From: Pseudoalteromonas luteoviolacea
Lineage (GTDB): Bacteria > Pseudomonadota > Gammaproteobacteria > Enterobacterales > Alteromonadaceae
Assembly (NCBI RefSeq): GCF_000814765.1
Contig: NZ_JWIC01000007.1
Location: forward strand, 660,500-724,499
Length of the DNA stretch: 64,000 nucleotides
Direction of reading: 5' to 3'
The translations under genes were made by a program, and so were the position numbers. Below are positions 52,945-62,536 of the stretch, in pieces (the stretch's first letter is position 1; each line of letters begins with the position of its first letter). The notes below the pieces were generated by a model. That model saw nothing but the letters and a program-made list of their open reading frames with translations. It was not told the origin of the DNA and did no database searches.

Positions 52945-53751
52945 ATGACGATTTTGCATTACTATTTTCCTATTGAGACTGTTAGGTTGATAAGCTCTCC
53001 TTTGGATAAATCAATGCCCACTTATTTCGGTTGTATTCTAGGTATTTGTGTTTTTGTCTTGTCTATCCGTATTTATGGTGAAGAGCAAAAGGTCATACTC
53101 GCCCAACCCATCACTCAGCCCACCATCTATGCTACCGTGGCCAAGGAGGTGTTACTGACTGTGTATGCCCAAATTGATGAAAGTGTTACGTTTGAGCTGT
53201 ATCCTGCAAAACGCGCTTTGCGCATTGCTGACAAAGGTTTGACAGATGGACTGCTTGCCCGTACACCAGGTCTAGAACAAGACTATCCCAACCTGAGGAT
53301 GCTGAGTGTGCCAGTTGCGTTTGAAAAAGTGTATTTATTCACGAATCAGCGATATGTTTCTCCCATAGATTGGCGTGAACTAACCAAGTATCGCGTTGCA
53401 GTTGTCAGAGGGTTTATGCTTGTGGCGCAAAGTTTTCCACCAAGTATATTGGTGGAAGTATCGAGTATTGAGCAGGCATTTTACATGTTGTCGCAGCATA
53501 AAGTAGATTTTGTCATTGACTTAGAAAGCGGGCAATGCAGCTTAAAAAAGCTGGGTTTAAGTGAAATAAGAAAATTAGAGCCCGCCATGACAGAGTTAAT
53601 TGTTTACCATTATCTTCATAAAAATAATAAGGCGTTAATGACACGTGTAGAGCCGATATTAAGGAAAATGGAAACACAAGGTAAGATAAAAGCTCTATAT
53701 CAAAAAGTGAACAGAGCTTTTAATTGCGATAACTTGCCTTATGTTCCATGA
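52945..53751 (+). CDS. SBP_bac_3-like periplasmic protein
   Basis: A 268-residue protein. From an internal ATG (53014) it has a signal-like hydrophobic segment and then a two-lobed binding-protein fold: VTFELYPAKRALRIAD, YRVAVVRGFML and DFVIDLESGQ are typical of the amino-acid type 3 family. The start is uncertain, since neither 52945 nor 53014 has a clear ribosome site. Small single-gene members of this family without transporters are common in marine gammaproteobacteria, and their ligands are unknown. It follows the kinase gene by 70 bases and may be part of the same sensory unit. Confidence 0.65.
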   Translation: MTILHYYFPIETVRLISSPLDKSMPTYFGCILGICVFVLSIRIYGEEQKVILAQPITQPTIYATVAKEVLLTVYAQIDESVTFELYPAKRALRIADKGLTDGLLARTPGLEQDYPNLRMLSVPVAFEKVYLFTNQRYVSPIDWRELTKYRVAVVRGFMLVAQSFPPSILVEVSSIEQAFYMLSQHKVDFVIDLESGQCSLKKLGLSEIRKLEPAMTELIVYHYLHKNNKALMTRVEPILRKMETQGKIKALYQKVNRAFNCDNLPYVP

Positions 53752-53900
53752 TTTTTTTAGGCTGTTGCCATGTCAGCACTCTGTCAAAGCGTGTGATTGT
53801 GTGTGACCAAGTGCGAAGTCAAGCGCTATGGTGTATCTCTACGCGTGTTCTAATGTGTGTAATTTAATCGTACAGAGACATGCTGTGAGTTTAACTCTAC

Positions 53901-54362
53901 TCAATGTTCTATTTTTATCAGTGTATTTACTGAGTTTGCAATGAAGCAAGCGCAATGTGCTTGGTGATGTAGTTCAGAGAGCACTTTTTCATTGACGCGC
54001 TGTGTGTGTTGCCATGTTATTTGTGGTTTGAGCGTTACTTCAACCATTGCCATGTTCCCGTGAGCATTTCGGGCCATAATACCTGAGGCCTTGTCGATAT
54101 AGGACTCGACAATGAGTCCGGCTTTTGCAGCAAAATGAAGGAAAAATAACATATGGCAGCTGGACAGTGATGCGACGTATGCCTCTTCTGGGTCAACATG
54201 GTGTTCTACAGAATATGGTAAGGGTACAACAGAGGGAGATGAAGAGGCTGCAACGATAGCGCCCCCATCAAAAGACCAGGTGTGTGCTCGGCTATACTTC
54301 GCATCAATAAATACTTCATTGGGGTGTCTTTGCCAAGAAATGGCTGCTTGATAGGTAGACAT
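53901..54362 (-). CDS. OsmC/Ohr family protein
   Basis: A 153-residue OsmC-like protein. HHVDPEEAYVASLSSCHMLFFL and AHCACFIANSV hold the two conserved cysteines of the peroxidase centre (in SSCHM and HCACF). Family members reduce organic hydroperoxides or act on other small thiol-reactive compounds. The gene is divergent from the LysR regulator at 54488, with 125 bases between, so that regulator is its likely controller. The ATG at 54362 has a GGAGGAAAG-like ribosome site. Confidence 0.87.
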   Translation of the reverse strand: MSTYQAAISWQRHPNEVFIDAKYSRAHTWSFDGGAIVAASSSPSVVPLPYSVEHHVDPEEAYVASLSSCHMLFFLHFAAKAGLIVESYIDKASGIMARNAHGNMAMVEVTLKPQITWQHTQRVNEKVLSELHHQAHCACFIANSVNTLIKIEH

Positions 54363-54487
54363 CTTTCCTCCTGTGGTTCCGCTGGTGTATTGGTGTAAGT
54401 GCTGGTGTTAATATAGAGCATTATGAAATTGACAGAGCAAGAGTAGAAGCGATAATAGCTCAAAGTGACTTGAGGTAGTTTCATATC

Positions 54488-55396
54488 ATGAGCAATCTAA
54501 ATCTCTCCTTAACTGCATTACATACGTTTTCTGTGGTTGCAAAAGAACTTAATTTTACAGCGGCTGCTGGGGTATTACACATTTCTCCAAGTGCTGTGAG
54601 TCATCAAATGAAGCTATTAGAAGCTCAGTTAGGTATGAGTTTGTTTCATCGTAAGTCTAAAGGGGTCACATTAACCAGAGACGCTACTTTGCTGGCTGAG
54701 CATATCAACAAAGGGTTCAATATTTTGGAGTTTGGTGTTGATAATGCACGGCGTTCCAGTCAAACCGAGCGCGTTGTACTTGCTGTGATCCCCTCTTTGC
54801 TTGAACATTGGCTAATCCCTAAATTAAGTGACTTTTACCGATGTTACCCAAATATCGAATTACAATTGGTGGCGAAAGATCAACTGGTTGATTTCAATCG
54901 TGAACATGTTGATGCACATCTTCACTTTGGTCATGGACAATATCAAGGTCTTACTTGCCAGCAACTCGCTGCAGAGTGGGTTTATCCTGTATGTGCACCA
55001 CACTATTCAAAAAAGCTGGGTGAAGGTGCACACTTATTGAGTTATCAAGGTGGCAAAGAAGATGCACCTGGAAGCATTGACTGGCAAGCATGGTTTGAGT
55101 TGCAGTCGCTTAATTACGTTTCTCGAGATAGACTGACTGTGTTTAGCCACGTTGGTCATACATTAACTGCTGCGAAACATGGCCAAGGAATAGCGCTAGC
55201 GTGGCATCATATTGCGACTGAAATGATAACTCAAAGCGCATTAATCAAGATGCCATATACACCTTTGAAGATGCCTTTCTCGTATTTCTTGATCATGCCA
55301 AACAAGGCTAATTATACCAACGGGTTAAGGTGTTTAGGTGAATGGCTTGAACAGCAATTTCATGATTTTAATTTGGTAAACAAGCCTGTTAGATAA
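54488..55396 (+). CDS. LysR-family transcriptional regulator
   Basis: A 302-residue LysR regulator. The N-terminal winged helix (LHTFSVVAKELNFTAAAGVL and LHISPSAVSHQMKLLEAQLG) is followed by a periplasmic-binding-like effector domain of the GcvA-like type. It is divergent from the OsmC gene and probably binds the shared 125-base region. The inducer is unknown. There is no sign of truncation. Confidence 0.9.
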   Translation: MSNLNLSLTALHTFSVVAKELNFTAAAGVLHISPSAVSHQMKLLEAQLGMSLFHRKSKGVTLTRDATLLAEHINKGFNILEFGVDNARRSSQTERVVLAVIPSLLEHWLIPKLSDFYRCYPNIELQLVAKDQLVDFNREHVDAHLHFGHGQYQGLTCQQLAAEWVYPVCAPHYSKKLGEGAHLLSYQGGKEDAPGSIDWQAWFELQSLNYVSRDRLTVFSHVGHTLTAAKHGQGIALAWHHIATEMITQSALIKMPYTPLKMPFSYFLIMPNKANYTNGLRCLGEWLEQQFHDFNLVNKPVR

Positions 55397-55683
55397 CCTA
55401 TTCACATCATTTTGTTTGATTATTTATAGTGACCCAAGGAAGTATTACCTGCCACAAAATTTGTTATGTTTATTTAATTCAATGTGTTATGTTTTTTGTT
55501 ACGGTTTAGTTTATCAAAACTGCTTTTATATCGTTCAAGGATTGCAATTTGACCTCATTATGTGGCTAAATTTAGTGTACAACTTTTAACAGTGACTCTG
55601 TCTGATTAAAAAGGCACCGTGTTTAATGTTGGTTCAAGGAAGCGTGTTTATTTTCAGGTCTGATATAGAGGTGTAGGTACAAG
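55397..55683. other. Intergenic region before the 308-residue protein gene
   Basis: About 290 AT-rich bases. No hairpin with a T run, operator or reading frame is recognised. Confidence 0.4.
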
Positions 55684-56610
55684 ATGTCTCAAACGAAAAA
55701 CAATATTACTTTAGGGATTGCTTCAGCGGCACTGGCGCTGACGTTATATAACTTTTCAATGCAATCAAGCAGTAGTATATCCCCAGCAGCAGAACACCAA
55801 TCAAAAACGGACAACACTCAGACTGTGCAAGAGCTTGCTCATGTCGCTGAATTTAAACGCAAGCAAGACTATTCAGAGATGGATAATAGTGCGCTGATCG
55901 CTCGCATTGAATATTTAGAGGAGCGCCTTTTAGATATTGAAAATCAAGCTTTTGGAGCTGGCGCATCAAGTGGGGCAATTGAAGAAACTATTCTGGCTGT
56001 TTTGGAAGAAAAAGAACGTCAAGACAAACAAAAACGAAATGAAGACAATCCAGTTTATGGTTTCTATGAAGATTTACCTAAAGACTATGATTTAAAATTA
56101 AAAACAGATCCTGAATATGCAAATCGAATCAGTCAAGATCTAAGAGTAAAAGTGCTAGATCAAAGCTTGACGCCACAAGAGCGCTTGTCTGCCATGGGGC
56201 AGTTACAGATGAACATGTATATTCTCAACCGTACTCAGGATGAGATGTTTGATTACGAAACTGTTGACGCCGTGCTTGAGATCAGCCGCAATAGCGCTGA
56301 TGACAAGTTAAAAGTTCAGGCATTGGAAGTCGTTGCACACTCTCCCGTTGTAGATAGGCGTATCGCAAAATCCTTACAAGATATTATTGAAAAAGAGCCT
56401 AATAAATATATGAAAACAATGGCAGCTGAAGGTTTGATGGGCCAATACTATCAAGCAGATGAGAGTAATCCAGAAGTAAAACAGCAGCTGGCCAATGACA
56501 TTTTAGCAATGTACGACAATGCGAATAGCGCAGAAGTTCAAGCGGTAATGCAGCGTTTGATCAGGGATGAAGAGTTGTTGCGACAAATACGTAGAGATGC
56601 TGGTAGATAG
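55684..56610 (+). CDS. Membrane-anchored helical protein of unknown function
   Basis: A 308-residue protein. A short hydrophobic N-terminal segment (about 9-24, anchor or signal) is followed by a low-complexity Ser-rich stretch. An acidic coiled coil (EYLEERLLDIENQ, VLEEKERQDKQ) and a helical second half with paired helices reminiscent of HEAT-like repeats (DDKLKVQALEVVAHSPVVDR) complete it. I do not recognise a family. It is followed 87 bases later by a small membrane protein gene. Confidence 0.7.
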   Translation: MSQTKNNITLGIASAALALTLYNFSMQSSSSISPAAEHQSKTDNTQTVQELAHVAEFKRKQDYSEMDNSALIARIEYLEERLLDIENQAFGAGASSGAIEETILAVLEEKERQDKQKRNEDNPVYGFYEDLPKDYDLKLKTDPEYANRISQDLRVKVLDQSLTPQERLSAMGQLQMNMYILNRTQDEMFDYETVDAVLEISRNSADDKLKVQALEVVAHSPVVDRRIAKSLQDIIEKEPNKYMKTMAAEGLMGQYYQADESNPEVKQQLANDILAMYDNANSAEVQAVMQRLIRDEELLRQIRRDAGR

Positions 56611-56697
56611 GTATTTATTCTTAGCTTTTTTACTTTTTTAGGGAGTTACTTAGACACGGGTAAAATTCAGCGATACAGGTTTTTACAAGGAGTTTGT

Positions 56698-56949
56698 ATG
56701 AGTTATTTTTTAGTATGTTTGTGTGTGGTTTTAACTTTATTCTTGCTGTTGCCATTTTATAAGAAAATGTACACAGTTGTGAAAGACATGGATAAAGAAT
56801 TTTCAATAGGGATGAAGCAGGAAGGTGGCTTCACCAATGGCGCGCAAGGGAATTTTTTTATCGCTAAATTTTATGTCATGTTGTTACCGATTGTTTGTCA
56901 TTTGATAGCGTCATTCTTACTTTATTTATTACTATCTAAGTTGATTTAA
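56698..56949 (+). CDS. Small membrane protein with two transmembrane helices
   Basis: An 83-residue protein with helices at about 3-21 and 57-79 separated by a short charged loop. An AAGGAG ribosome site lies 6 bases before the ATG. No family is recognised. Confidence 0.6.
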   Translation: MSYFLVCLCVVLTLFLLLPFYKKMYTVVKDMDKEFSIGMKQEGGFTNGAQGNFFIAKFYVMLLPIVCHLIASFLLYLLLSKLI

Positions 56950-57162
56950 TTGTTCGTATAAACGCTGGGTAAAAACAGGCTTTTTTCTTTTAGTTTTATG
57001 CTTGTATAGCGTTAGATAACACTGAAAAGTCGCCAATTTTGTAACCCTAAAGGTAAGTGAGGTTGACTGTTTTGAGGTTGATGAGTTCAGTGGTGCACCT
57101 TGGTGCAGTTGTAGGGTGAGTGGCTGGAGGGTTTAAGGTCACTCAGCCACGTGAAAAATGTT

Positions 57163-57447
57163 TTAACTTTGATGTTTGTCGATATGCCCCAAATCTCGGG
57201 TGGGATCTAAGAGGTCTCTGACACGTTTTTTGAGTTCTTTGGCCTCAGGGAAGCCCCCATCTTTAACCCGGCACCAAATTAATTTATCATCGTAAAAAAT
57301 TTGAAAAACCCCTTTGCTGGCGGGGGATAGTGAGACTTCTGCGAGATCCATTCCAAAAGTTGATAATAGTTCTTGTGCCAACCAGCCACTTCTCAGTAGC
57401 CATTGGCATAGTACACAATAATGTATCGTGATCTTAGGTTTATTCAT
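57163..57447 (-). CDS. SelT/SelW/SelH family protein (Cys form)
   Basis: A 94-residue thioredoxin-like protein. The N-terminal strand ITIHYCVLCQW holds a CxxC motif (Cys11, Cys14), followed by a helix with LRSGWLAQELLSTFG and strands with GVFQIFYDDKLIWCRVKDGGFPE. In this family the second Cys is replaced by selenocysteine in eukaryotes; here it is cysteine. A redox role is presumed but the substrate is unknown. It is convergent with the upstream membrane-protein genes and lies 49 bases downstream of nhaR. Confidence 0.85.
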   Translation of the reverse strand: MNKPKITIHYCVLCQWLLRSGWLAQELLSTFGMDLAEVSLSPASKGVFQIFYDDKLIWCRVKDGGFPEAKELKKRVRDLLDPTRDLGHIDKHQS

Positions 57448-57495
57448 CGGTAATTCGCTACTTATTAGTATCTGTACTGTACTTGCATAAAGGCG

Positions 57496-58392
57496 CTACT
57501 CACCTTCACGCTGCGCATTTTGCACAAATTCAGAATAAATTGTATCTTTGATCAGCCTATCTGGTGTGAATGCGTAATAATGTTGGTACACGTTTTCAAT
57601 ACTGCCAATAAACGTGACATCATAATGGCGTTCTATTTCTTCTCTAATAGACAAAGGCGCAGGAAAGATACCAAACCCTTGCTGACCTAAGGCTTTCATC
57701 AAAGCGCTATCATCAACGTGGCCTGCAACAGACATTTCAATATTCAAGTCTTCAAGCCAGTACTGAATGGCATTTGTGACCGGACTTGCCTTTGCGGGCA
57801 AAATAATTGGCATATCTTTGAGTGCATTTGGATAATCTTTGCTGAGCTTTGAATAATAGGTTGAGTTGCCGTAGAGACCGAGCTGACTTTTCCCTATTTC
57901 ATGACAGAAAGCTTTGAATGGCGTTGAGCTATCTAATGGTTTATCAGCTAATACTAAATCGATTTTATGGGTAGCCATTTGTGCAAGTAATTCAGACTGC
58001 TGACCATCGATACAGTGTAAATTGGTAATGCGTTCATGTTTGATAAGAGGAGACAGCCATTTAGAAACGAGTGACTTAGGGAGTGCGTCAGAGATCCCTA
58101 CTTTTAAAGTGCGATTGATATTATCCAGATCACCGCGGGTTGTTTCGAGCCACTCTTCTGCAACATTAAACATGTCGTTTGCATACTGCTGAGTAAGTTG
58201 TCCGTATTCTGTTAATCTCAAACCTCTGCCTTCGCGAACAAATAATGGCTTACCTAGTCTTTGCTCTAAGCTGGTGATTTGTGCACTGATAGTTTGTGGT
58301 GTTAGGTGTAACACTTTACTTGCGGACGCAATGCTGCCTAATTTACTTACTTGCCAAAAGTAATAGAGGTGGTTGTAGTTTATATTCATCAT
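57496..58392 (-). CDS. nhaR: NhaR-like LysR-family regulator
   Basis: A 298-residue regulator. The start INYNHLYYFWQVSKLGSIA and LHLTPQTISAQITSLEQRLG are typical of NhaR, the Na+/H+ antiporter activator. Other signatures are VREGRGLRLTEYGQL and FPAPLSIREEIERHYDV. No nhaA antiporter gene lies in the window, so the target must be elsewhere or different. The ATG at 58392 (MMNINYNHL) is taken. The start of a divergent small gene lies about 140 bases away. Confidence 0.8.
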   Translation of the reverse strand: MMNINYNHLYYFWQVSKLGSIASASKVLHLTPQTISAQITSLEQRLGKPLFVREGRGLRLTEYGQLTQQYANDMFNVAEEWLETTRGDLDNINRTLKVGISDALPKSLVSKWLSPLIKHERITNLHCIDGQQSELLAQMATHKIDLVLADKPLDSSTPFKAFCHEIGKSQLGLYGNSTYYSKLSKDYPNALKDMPIILPAKASPVTNAIQYWLEDLNIEMSVAGHVDDSALMKALGQQGFGIFPAPLSIREEIERHYDVTFIGSIENVYQHYYAFTPDRLIKDTIYSEFVQNAQREGE

Positions 58393-58533
58393 ACTTCGTA
58401 AATTTCGATGTCTAAATAAGATTTAATCAGCTTTTATCTTTGATTCCACCTTAGTAGATTTAACTCAAGGGCGCAATCATTTATTTCACCATGACACAGT
58501 GGTAAATGCGCATTTATGAGCGAGGTCAAAGAT

Positions 58534-58827
58534 ATGAAACTTAACTTAAGAATGACAGGTAAAGCAATTGGTAGCGCGGCAAAGGCTAAAGCATCAAAAA
58601 TCGTGAGTGACCAGTTATTAAAATATGTTGCCAATATTCGTAAAGTTAAAGTCCACATTGATGAAGTCCCATCGAAATTTCACGGCACATTGACACAATG
58701 CAGTATCGAAGTACTTTTACCGGGCTTGCCTAGTATCTCTGTAAAAGCAAAAGGAAAAAACTTAGTGCAAGCGATCAGTCGCGCCGTCAGCAACAGTGAA
58801 ACCGTTCTGACACAAAAACTATGTTAA
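58534..58827 (+). CDS. Small S30AE/HPF-like protein
   Basis: A 97-residue protein. The pattern of short strands and a C-terminal helix (KVKVHIDEVP, TQCSIEVLLPGLPSISVKAKGKNLVQAISRAVSN) resembles ribosome hibernation factors (HPF/RaiA). It is highly basic, which suits ribosome binding. The ATG at 58534 is chosen over 58516 because GAGG lies 8 bases upstream of it. The family match is by eye and weak. It is divergent from nhaR, which might control it. Confidence 0.45.
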   Translation: MKLNLRMTGKAIGSAAKAKASKIVSDQLLKYVANIRKVKVHIDEVPSKFHGTLTQCSIEVLLPGLPSISVKAKGKNLVQAISRAVSNSETVLTQKLC

Positions 58828-59216
58828 TTATTCTATGCAGAGGCGACTATGCTTCTGTTAAATCAAAATTATCCCTTTGACTCTGTTGGAAGAAGAGTAA
58901 TTCCCACGCACTTGCTGCAGCATGGAAGCTGCATCTTTCCTCTTTTATTTGTTAAATTCACATTAAATTTTACGCTAACATATAAAATATTTAATGTTGA
59001 TTAAACTCTGTTGACGTTCATGTTAATATCCTTTTTGCCAATATTTTCTATATAAATATTCAAATAATATGCCTATATAGAGCAAATAATTGGTCATTAG
59101 AGAGGCCGCACATTTATACTATTTTTTAATGAAATGTTTATTTTAAGTGACATTTTGGGGCTTCTTGTGTATTTTAACCAATGAAAAAGCAGTGACATAA
59201 TGCTCAAGGAAGTAAC
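58828..59216. other. Intergenic region before the export operon
   Basis: About 390 AT-rich bases between the small HPF-like gene and the HlyD-family gene. It must carry the promoter of the export operon. A GGAAGTAAC ribosome site lies just before 59217. No other element is recognised. Confidence 0.4.
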
Positions 59217-60485
59217 ATGACATATATATCTGATACCAGTGCCCAAGACACGCAAATTGAGAAAAAAAGGAATTATAAGCTCTACATCGCAATTGCAGTC
59301 GGTATCGTTATTTTTTTTACTTTGATAGTGCCACAACTGTCCATTTGGATGAGTGGAAAAAGTGCAGTGCGTTTAGAGAATATTCGTATTGCTGAGGTTC
59401 AAAAGGGGCAATTTATTCGTGATATTTCAGTGCAGGGGCGCGTCGTAGCTGCGAAGCGTCCAACACTTTATAGCCCAGCGCAAGGAACCGTGACCTACTT
59501 AGTTACGCCGGGAGATACAGTATCATTAGGTGAGCCGTTAGCTTCCATCGACAGTCCCGAATTAACGAGCTTGTTAGCTCAGGAAAAGTCTGAATTGACA
59601 AGGCTGAAAACACAATTAGAGAGAGAAAAAATTCAAGTTAAAAAGCAAGACTTGGAGCAAGAGAATTATATCGGAAAAGCACAAGTTGCGTTGAATGCTG
59701 CGAAACGCGAAATGCGCCGAAATGAAGAAGGTCACAAGAACCAAGTCGTCAGTGACATTGATTTTCAAAAGGCCAAAGACGATTTGGAGAATGCACAAAG
59801 GGAATATCGCTTAGCTGTTAAAGAAGTTGCATTATTGAAAGAAAGTCAAAAGTTTGAAATTAAAACCCGCGCACTGGAGTTAGAAGCACAACAGGTAATT
59901 GTGAGTGAATTGCAAAGACAAGTTGCTTCACTTTCGATTGTTTCTCCAGTGTCAGGTATCGTCGGTAATTTGGCCGTGGAGCAAAAAAACTCAGTGACCA
60001 AAAATCAACCACTATTGAGTGTGGTAGATTTGTCGCAGTATGAGGTCGAAGTGAACATTCCAGAGAATTATGCTGATGACTTAGCTTTGGGAATGAGTGC
60101 TGAATTAATGCTGAATGGGAATACGTACAAGGGTGAATTAATTGCTATTTCGCCTGAAATCGTTGGTGGTCAAGTAGAGGGCAAAATTCGATTCAAGGAA
60201 AAGAATATCAAAGGGTTGAGACAAAACCAGCGATTGACCAGCCGAGTTGTATTAGAAGAGAAAAATGATGTTTATTATCTTCCTCGCGGACAATTTACAG
60301 AGTCTGGCGGCGGCCGCTTTGTGTATGTTGTAGAGGATGATGTTGCAGTTAAAAAATCTATCAAATTAGGTTCAAAGAGTTTAGGGCAAGTTGAGGTTAT
60401 TTCCGGCCTAGCAATGGGTGAAAAAGTGGTAATTTCAGACCTAGACGTATTCAAAGAAGCAGGAAGTGTAAGAATCGTTCAATAG
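59217..60485 (+). CDS. HlyD/MacA-type periplasmic adaptor
   Basis: A 422-residue membrane-fusion protein. One N-terminal transmembrane helix (about 22-43) is followed by a biotinyl-lipoyl-like half (PAQGTVTYLVTPGDTVSLGEPLASIDSPE), a long coiled-coil hairpin (about 120-235), the second lipoyl half (SIVSPVSGIVGNLAVEQKNSV) and beta-barrel and membrane-proximal domains. It links the ABC exporter of this operon to an outer-membrane channel. No TolC-like gene is present in the window. It is followed after 8 bases by the ATPase gene. Confidence 0.88.
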   Translation: MTYISDTSAQDTQIEKKRNYKLYIAIAVGIVIFFTLIVPQLSIWMSGKSAVRLENIRIAEVQKGQFIRDISVQGRVVAAKRPTLYSPAQGTVTYLVTPGDTVSLGEPLASIDSPELTSLLAQEKSELTRLKTQLEREKIQVKKQDLEQENYIGKAQVALNAAKREMRRNEEGHKNQVVSDIDFQKAKDDLENAQREYRLAVKEVALLKESQKFEIKTRALELEAQQVIVSELQRQVASLSIVSPVSGIVGNLAVEQKNSVTKNQPLLSVVDLSQYEVEVNIPENYADDLALGMSAELMLNGNTYKGELIAISPEIVGGQVEGKIRFKEKNIKGLRQNQRLTSRVVLEEKNDVYYLPRGQFTESGGGRFVYVVEDDVAVKKSIKLGSKSLGQVEVISGLAMGEKVVISDLDVFKEAGSVRIVQ

Positions 60486-60493
60486 GGGACAGT

Positions 60494-61183
60494 ATGTTAA
60501 GAATGGCGAATTTAGCGAAAACTTATCGCACAGATACAATTGAAACTAAGGCGCTTAGTCCATTTGATTTAGAAGTGAAACAAGGTGAGTTTATCGCTGT
60601 TGTCGGTCCTTCTGGGTCGGGAAAAACAACCTTTCTTAACATTACGGGCTTACTTGAAGTATCCAGTGAAGGACAATACTGGCTTGATGGCGTTGAGGTA
60701 TCGACATTGGGAGATAAAGCGAAATCTCGTTTGAGAAACGAAAAAATAGGCTTTATCTTTCAAAGTTTTAACCTTATTCCTGAATTAAACATTTATGACA
60801 ATGTGGAAATGCCATTACGTTATAGGAAGCTCTCTGGTGCACAGCGGAAAAAGCGAGTAGAACAAGCGCTTGAAAAAGTGGGGCTTGCTAGTCGCCAAAA
60901 GCATTACCCGTCTCAATTGTCTGGAGGGCAGCAGCAGCGTGTTGCAATTGCTAGAGCATTGGCTGGCACGCCTGCTTTCTTGTTAGCGGATGAGCCGACA
61001 GGTAACTTAGATTCAAAGATGGCTGCGGGGATCATGTCGCTGCTAAAAGAAATTAATGCCAATGGGACGACCATAATTATGGTAACCCATGACCTTGAGC
61101 AAGCGACACAAGCTGGTAGGGTCATAGAAGTCAAAGATGGAGTAATTAGTGAAATAAAAAACTTAGCTCAAAAAATTGCTTAA
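60494..61183 (+). CDS. ABC transporter ATP-binding protein (MacB/LolD type)
   Basis: A 229-residue ATPase with Walker A GPSGSGKT (38-45), the ABC signature LSGGQQQR (142-149), Walker B LLADEPTGNLD, and the switch histidine in MVTHDLEQA. FNLIPELNIYDNVEMPL is the Q-loop region typical of the LolD/MacB/FtsE branch. It powers the two FtsX-type permeases encoded next. A 12-base gap separates it from the first permease gene. Confidence 0.93.
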   Translation: MLRMANLAKTYRTDTIETKALSPFDLEVKQGEFIAVVGPSGSGKTTFLNITGLLEVSSEGQYWLDGVEVSTLGDKAKSRLRNEKIGFIFQSFNLIPELNIYDNVEMPLRYRKLSGAQRKKRVEQALEKVGLASRQKHYPSQLSGGQQQRVAIARALAGTPAFLLADEPTGNLDSKMAAGIMSLLKEINANGTTIIMVTHDLEQATQAGRVIEVKDGVISEIKNLAQKIA

Positions 61184-61195
61184 GGTGGTGAATAC

Positions 61196-62524
61196 ATGAT
61201 CAGCTATTACACCAAATTAGCCATTTTGAGTTTATGGAAAACTCGCTATATGAGTTTGCTGGCCGTCATTGTGATCGCAGTTGGCATTGCAGCGACCATG
61301 ACTACTTATACCATCAACCATATGATGACAAAGGATCCTTTACCGTCGAAGTCCGACTCTTTGTTTTTAGTGCGACTTAACAACTGGAGTCCTGAGTCAG
61401 CTTATAAAAATCGTGATGTAGAAACCGCCCCGGTTTATTTGTCTGTGCAAGATGCGGTTAATTTAATTCGTCATGATAAAGCACAAGCACAGATCCCCAT
61501 TGCGGGTTTTAAGGATATGTTGAAGCTGCCATCTCAAGATGCGGTTGACGCGAAAATGACGTTTGTTCGCAGCTCTACAAGAGACTTTTTCTCTTCTTTT
61601 GAAGTGCCCTTTTTATATGGTTCAAGCTGGCCAAAAACGAGCGACATCAATGGTGAGCAAGTCACCGTTATTTCGAAAAAGCTCAATGATAAACTATTTG
61701 ATGGTCAGGACTCGGTTGGACGAACAGTTGAACTGGGGGAGCACCAATTTACTGTGGTTGGTGTATTAGATGATTGGTTTGTATTGCCACGCTTTTACGG
61801 CGAGTCAACGCGAGCATTTAAAGCACCAAGAGATATAATTGTGCCTTTTCAGACCCAGTTAAATTTGGAGCTGTGGTCACCGAACTTACAGGCTTTTGAG
61901 TGTTGGAAAGAAACGGAAGATGCTTCCGTAGCGGCTTTTTGGGCATCTGAGTGTGTTTGGGTGTTCTTTTGGGTCGAACTCAACGGAGAGTCTGAAAAGC
62001 GCGTATACATGGACTTTTTGAACTCTTATGTTGAACAGCAAAAGGCATTGGGGCGTTTTCAACGGCCAACTCTGAATCAATTACAGTCTCCATCAGCGTA
62101 TTTAAAAGAGCGTGATGCTTACTCGTCTGACAGTGAAATCGCGGTGTGGCTTGCGATATGCTTTTTTACTTTGTGCTTACTCAATGCAATGAGCATTATT
62201 ATGACTAAATTCCAAGGAAAGGCGGGCGAGGTCGCTTTGAGACGGGCTGTAGGCGCAAGCAGTATGGATTTGTTCCAGCAATATATGATTGAGACGGGGA
62301 TCATCGGCTTACTAGGAGGGGGGCTGGGATTGCTATTGGCGCAATTCTGTCTATTTTTCTCCAGCCAACTGTACACTCATCTCAGCAAAAATATTATGGC
62401 AATGAGTGTGGAGTTAATGGTGATCACAGTGGTTTTATCAGTGTTATCAAGTTTGGTTTTTGGGTTGTTTCCGATTGCTAATGCGATCCGCGTGCAACCT
62501 GCCACTCAACTTAAAAGCTTGTAA
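61196..62524 (+). CDS. FtsX-type ABC permease, first subunit
   Basis: A 442-residue permease. One N-terminal transmembrane helix (about 18-40) is followed by a MacB-like periplasmic domain of about 270 residues and three C-terminal helices with the FtsX core EVALRRAVGAS (about 343-353). It ends NAIRVQPATQLKSL, the family's usual C-terminus. It follows the ATPase and precedes a second permease, so the transporter is probably a heterodimer. The cargo is unknown; family members export peptides, lipoproteins or antibiotics. Confidence 0.88.
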   Translation: MISYYTKLAILSLWKTRYMSLLAVIVIAVGIAATMTTYTINHMMTKDPLPSKSDSLFLVRLNNWSPESAYKNRDVETAPVYLSVQDAVNLIRHDKAQAQIPIAGFKDMLKLPSQDAVDAKMTFVRSSTRDFFSSFEVPFLYGSSWPKTSDINGEQVTVISKKLNDKLFDGQDSVGRTVELGEHQFTVVGVLDDWFVLPRFYGESTRAFKAPRDIIVPFQTQLNLELWSPNLQAFECWKETEDASVAAFWASECVWVFFWVELNGESEKRVYMDFLNSYVEQQKALGRFQRPTLNQLQSPSAYLKERDAYSSDSEIAVWLAICFFTLCLLNAMSIIMTKFQGKAGEVALRRAVGASSMDLFQQYMIETGIIGLLGGGLGLLLAQFCLFFSSQLYTHLSKNIMAMSVELMVITVVLSVLSSLVFGLFPIANAIRVQPATQLKSL

Positions 62525-62536
62525 CGGGGAGCACAG

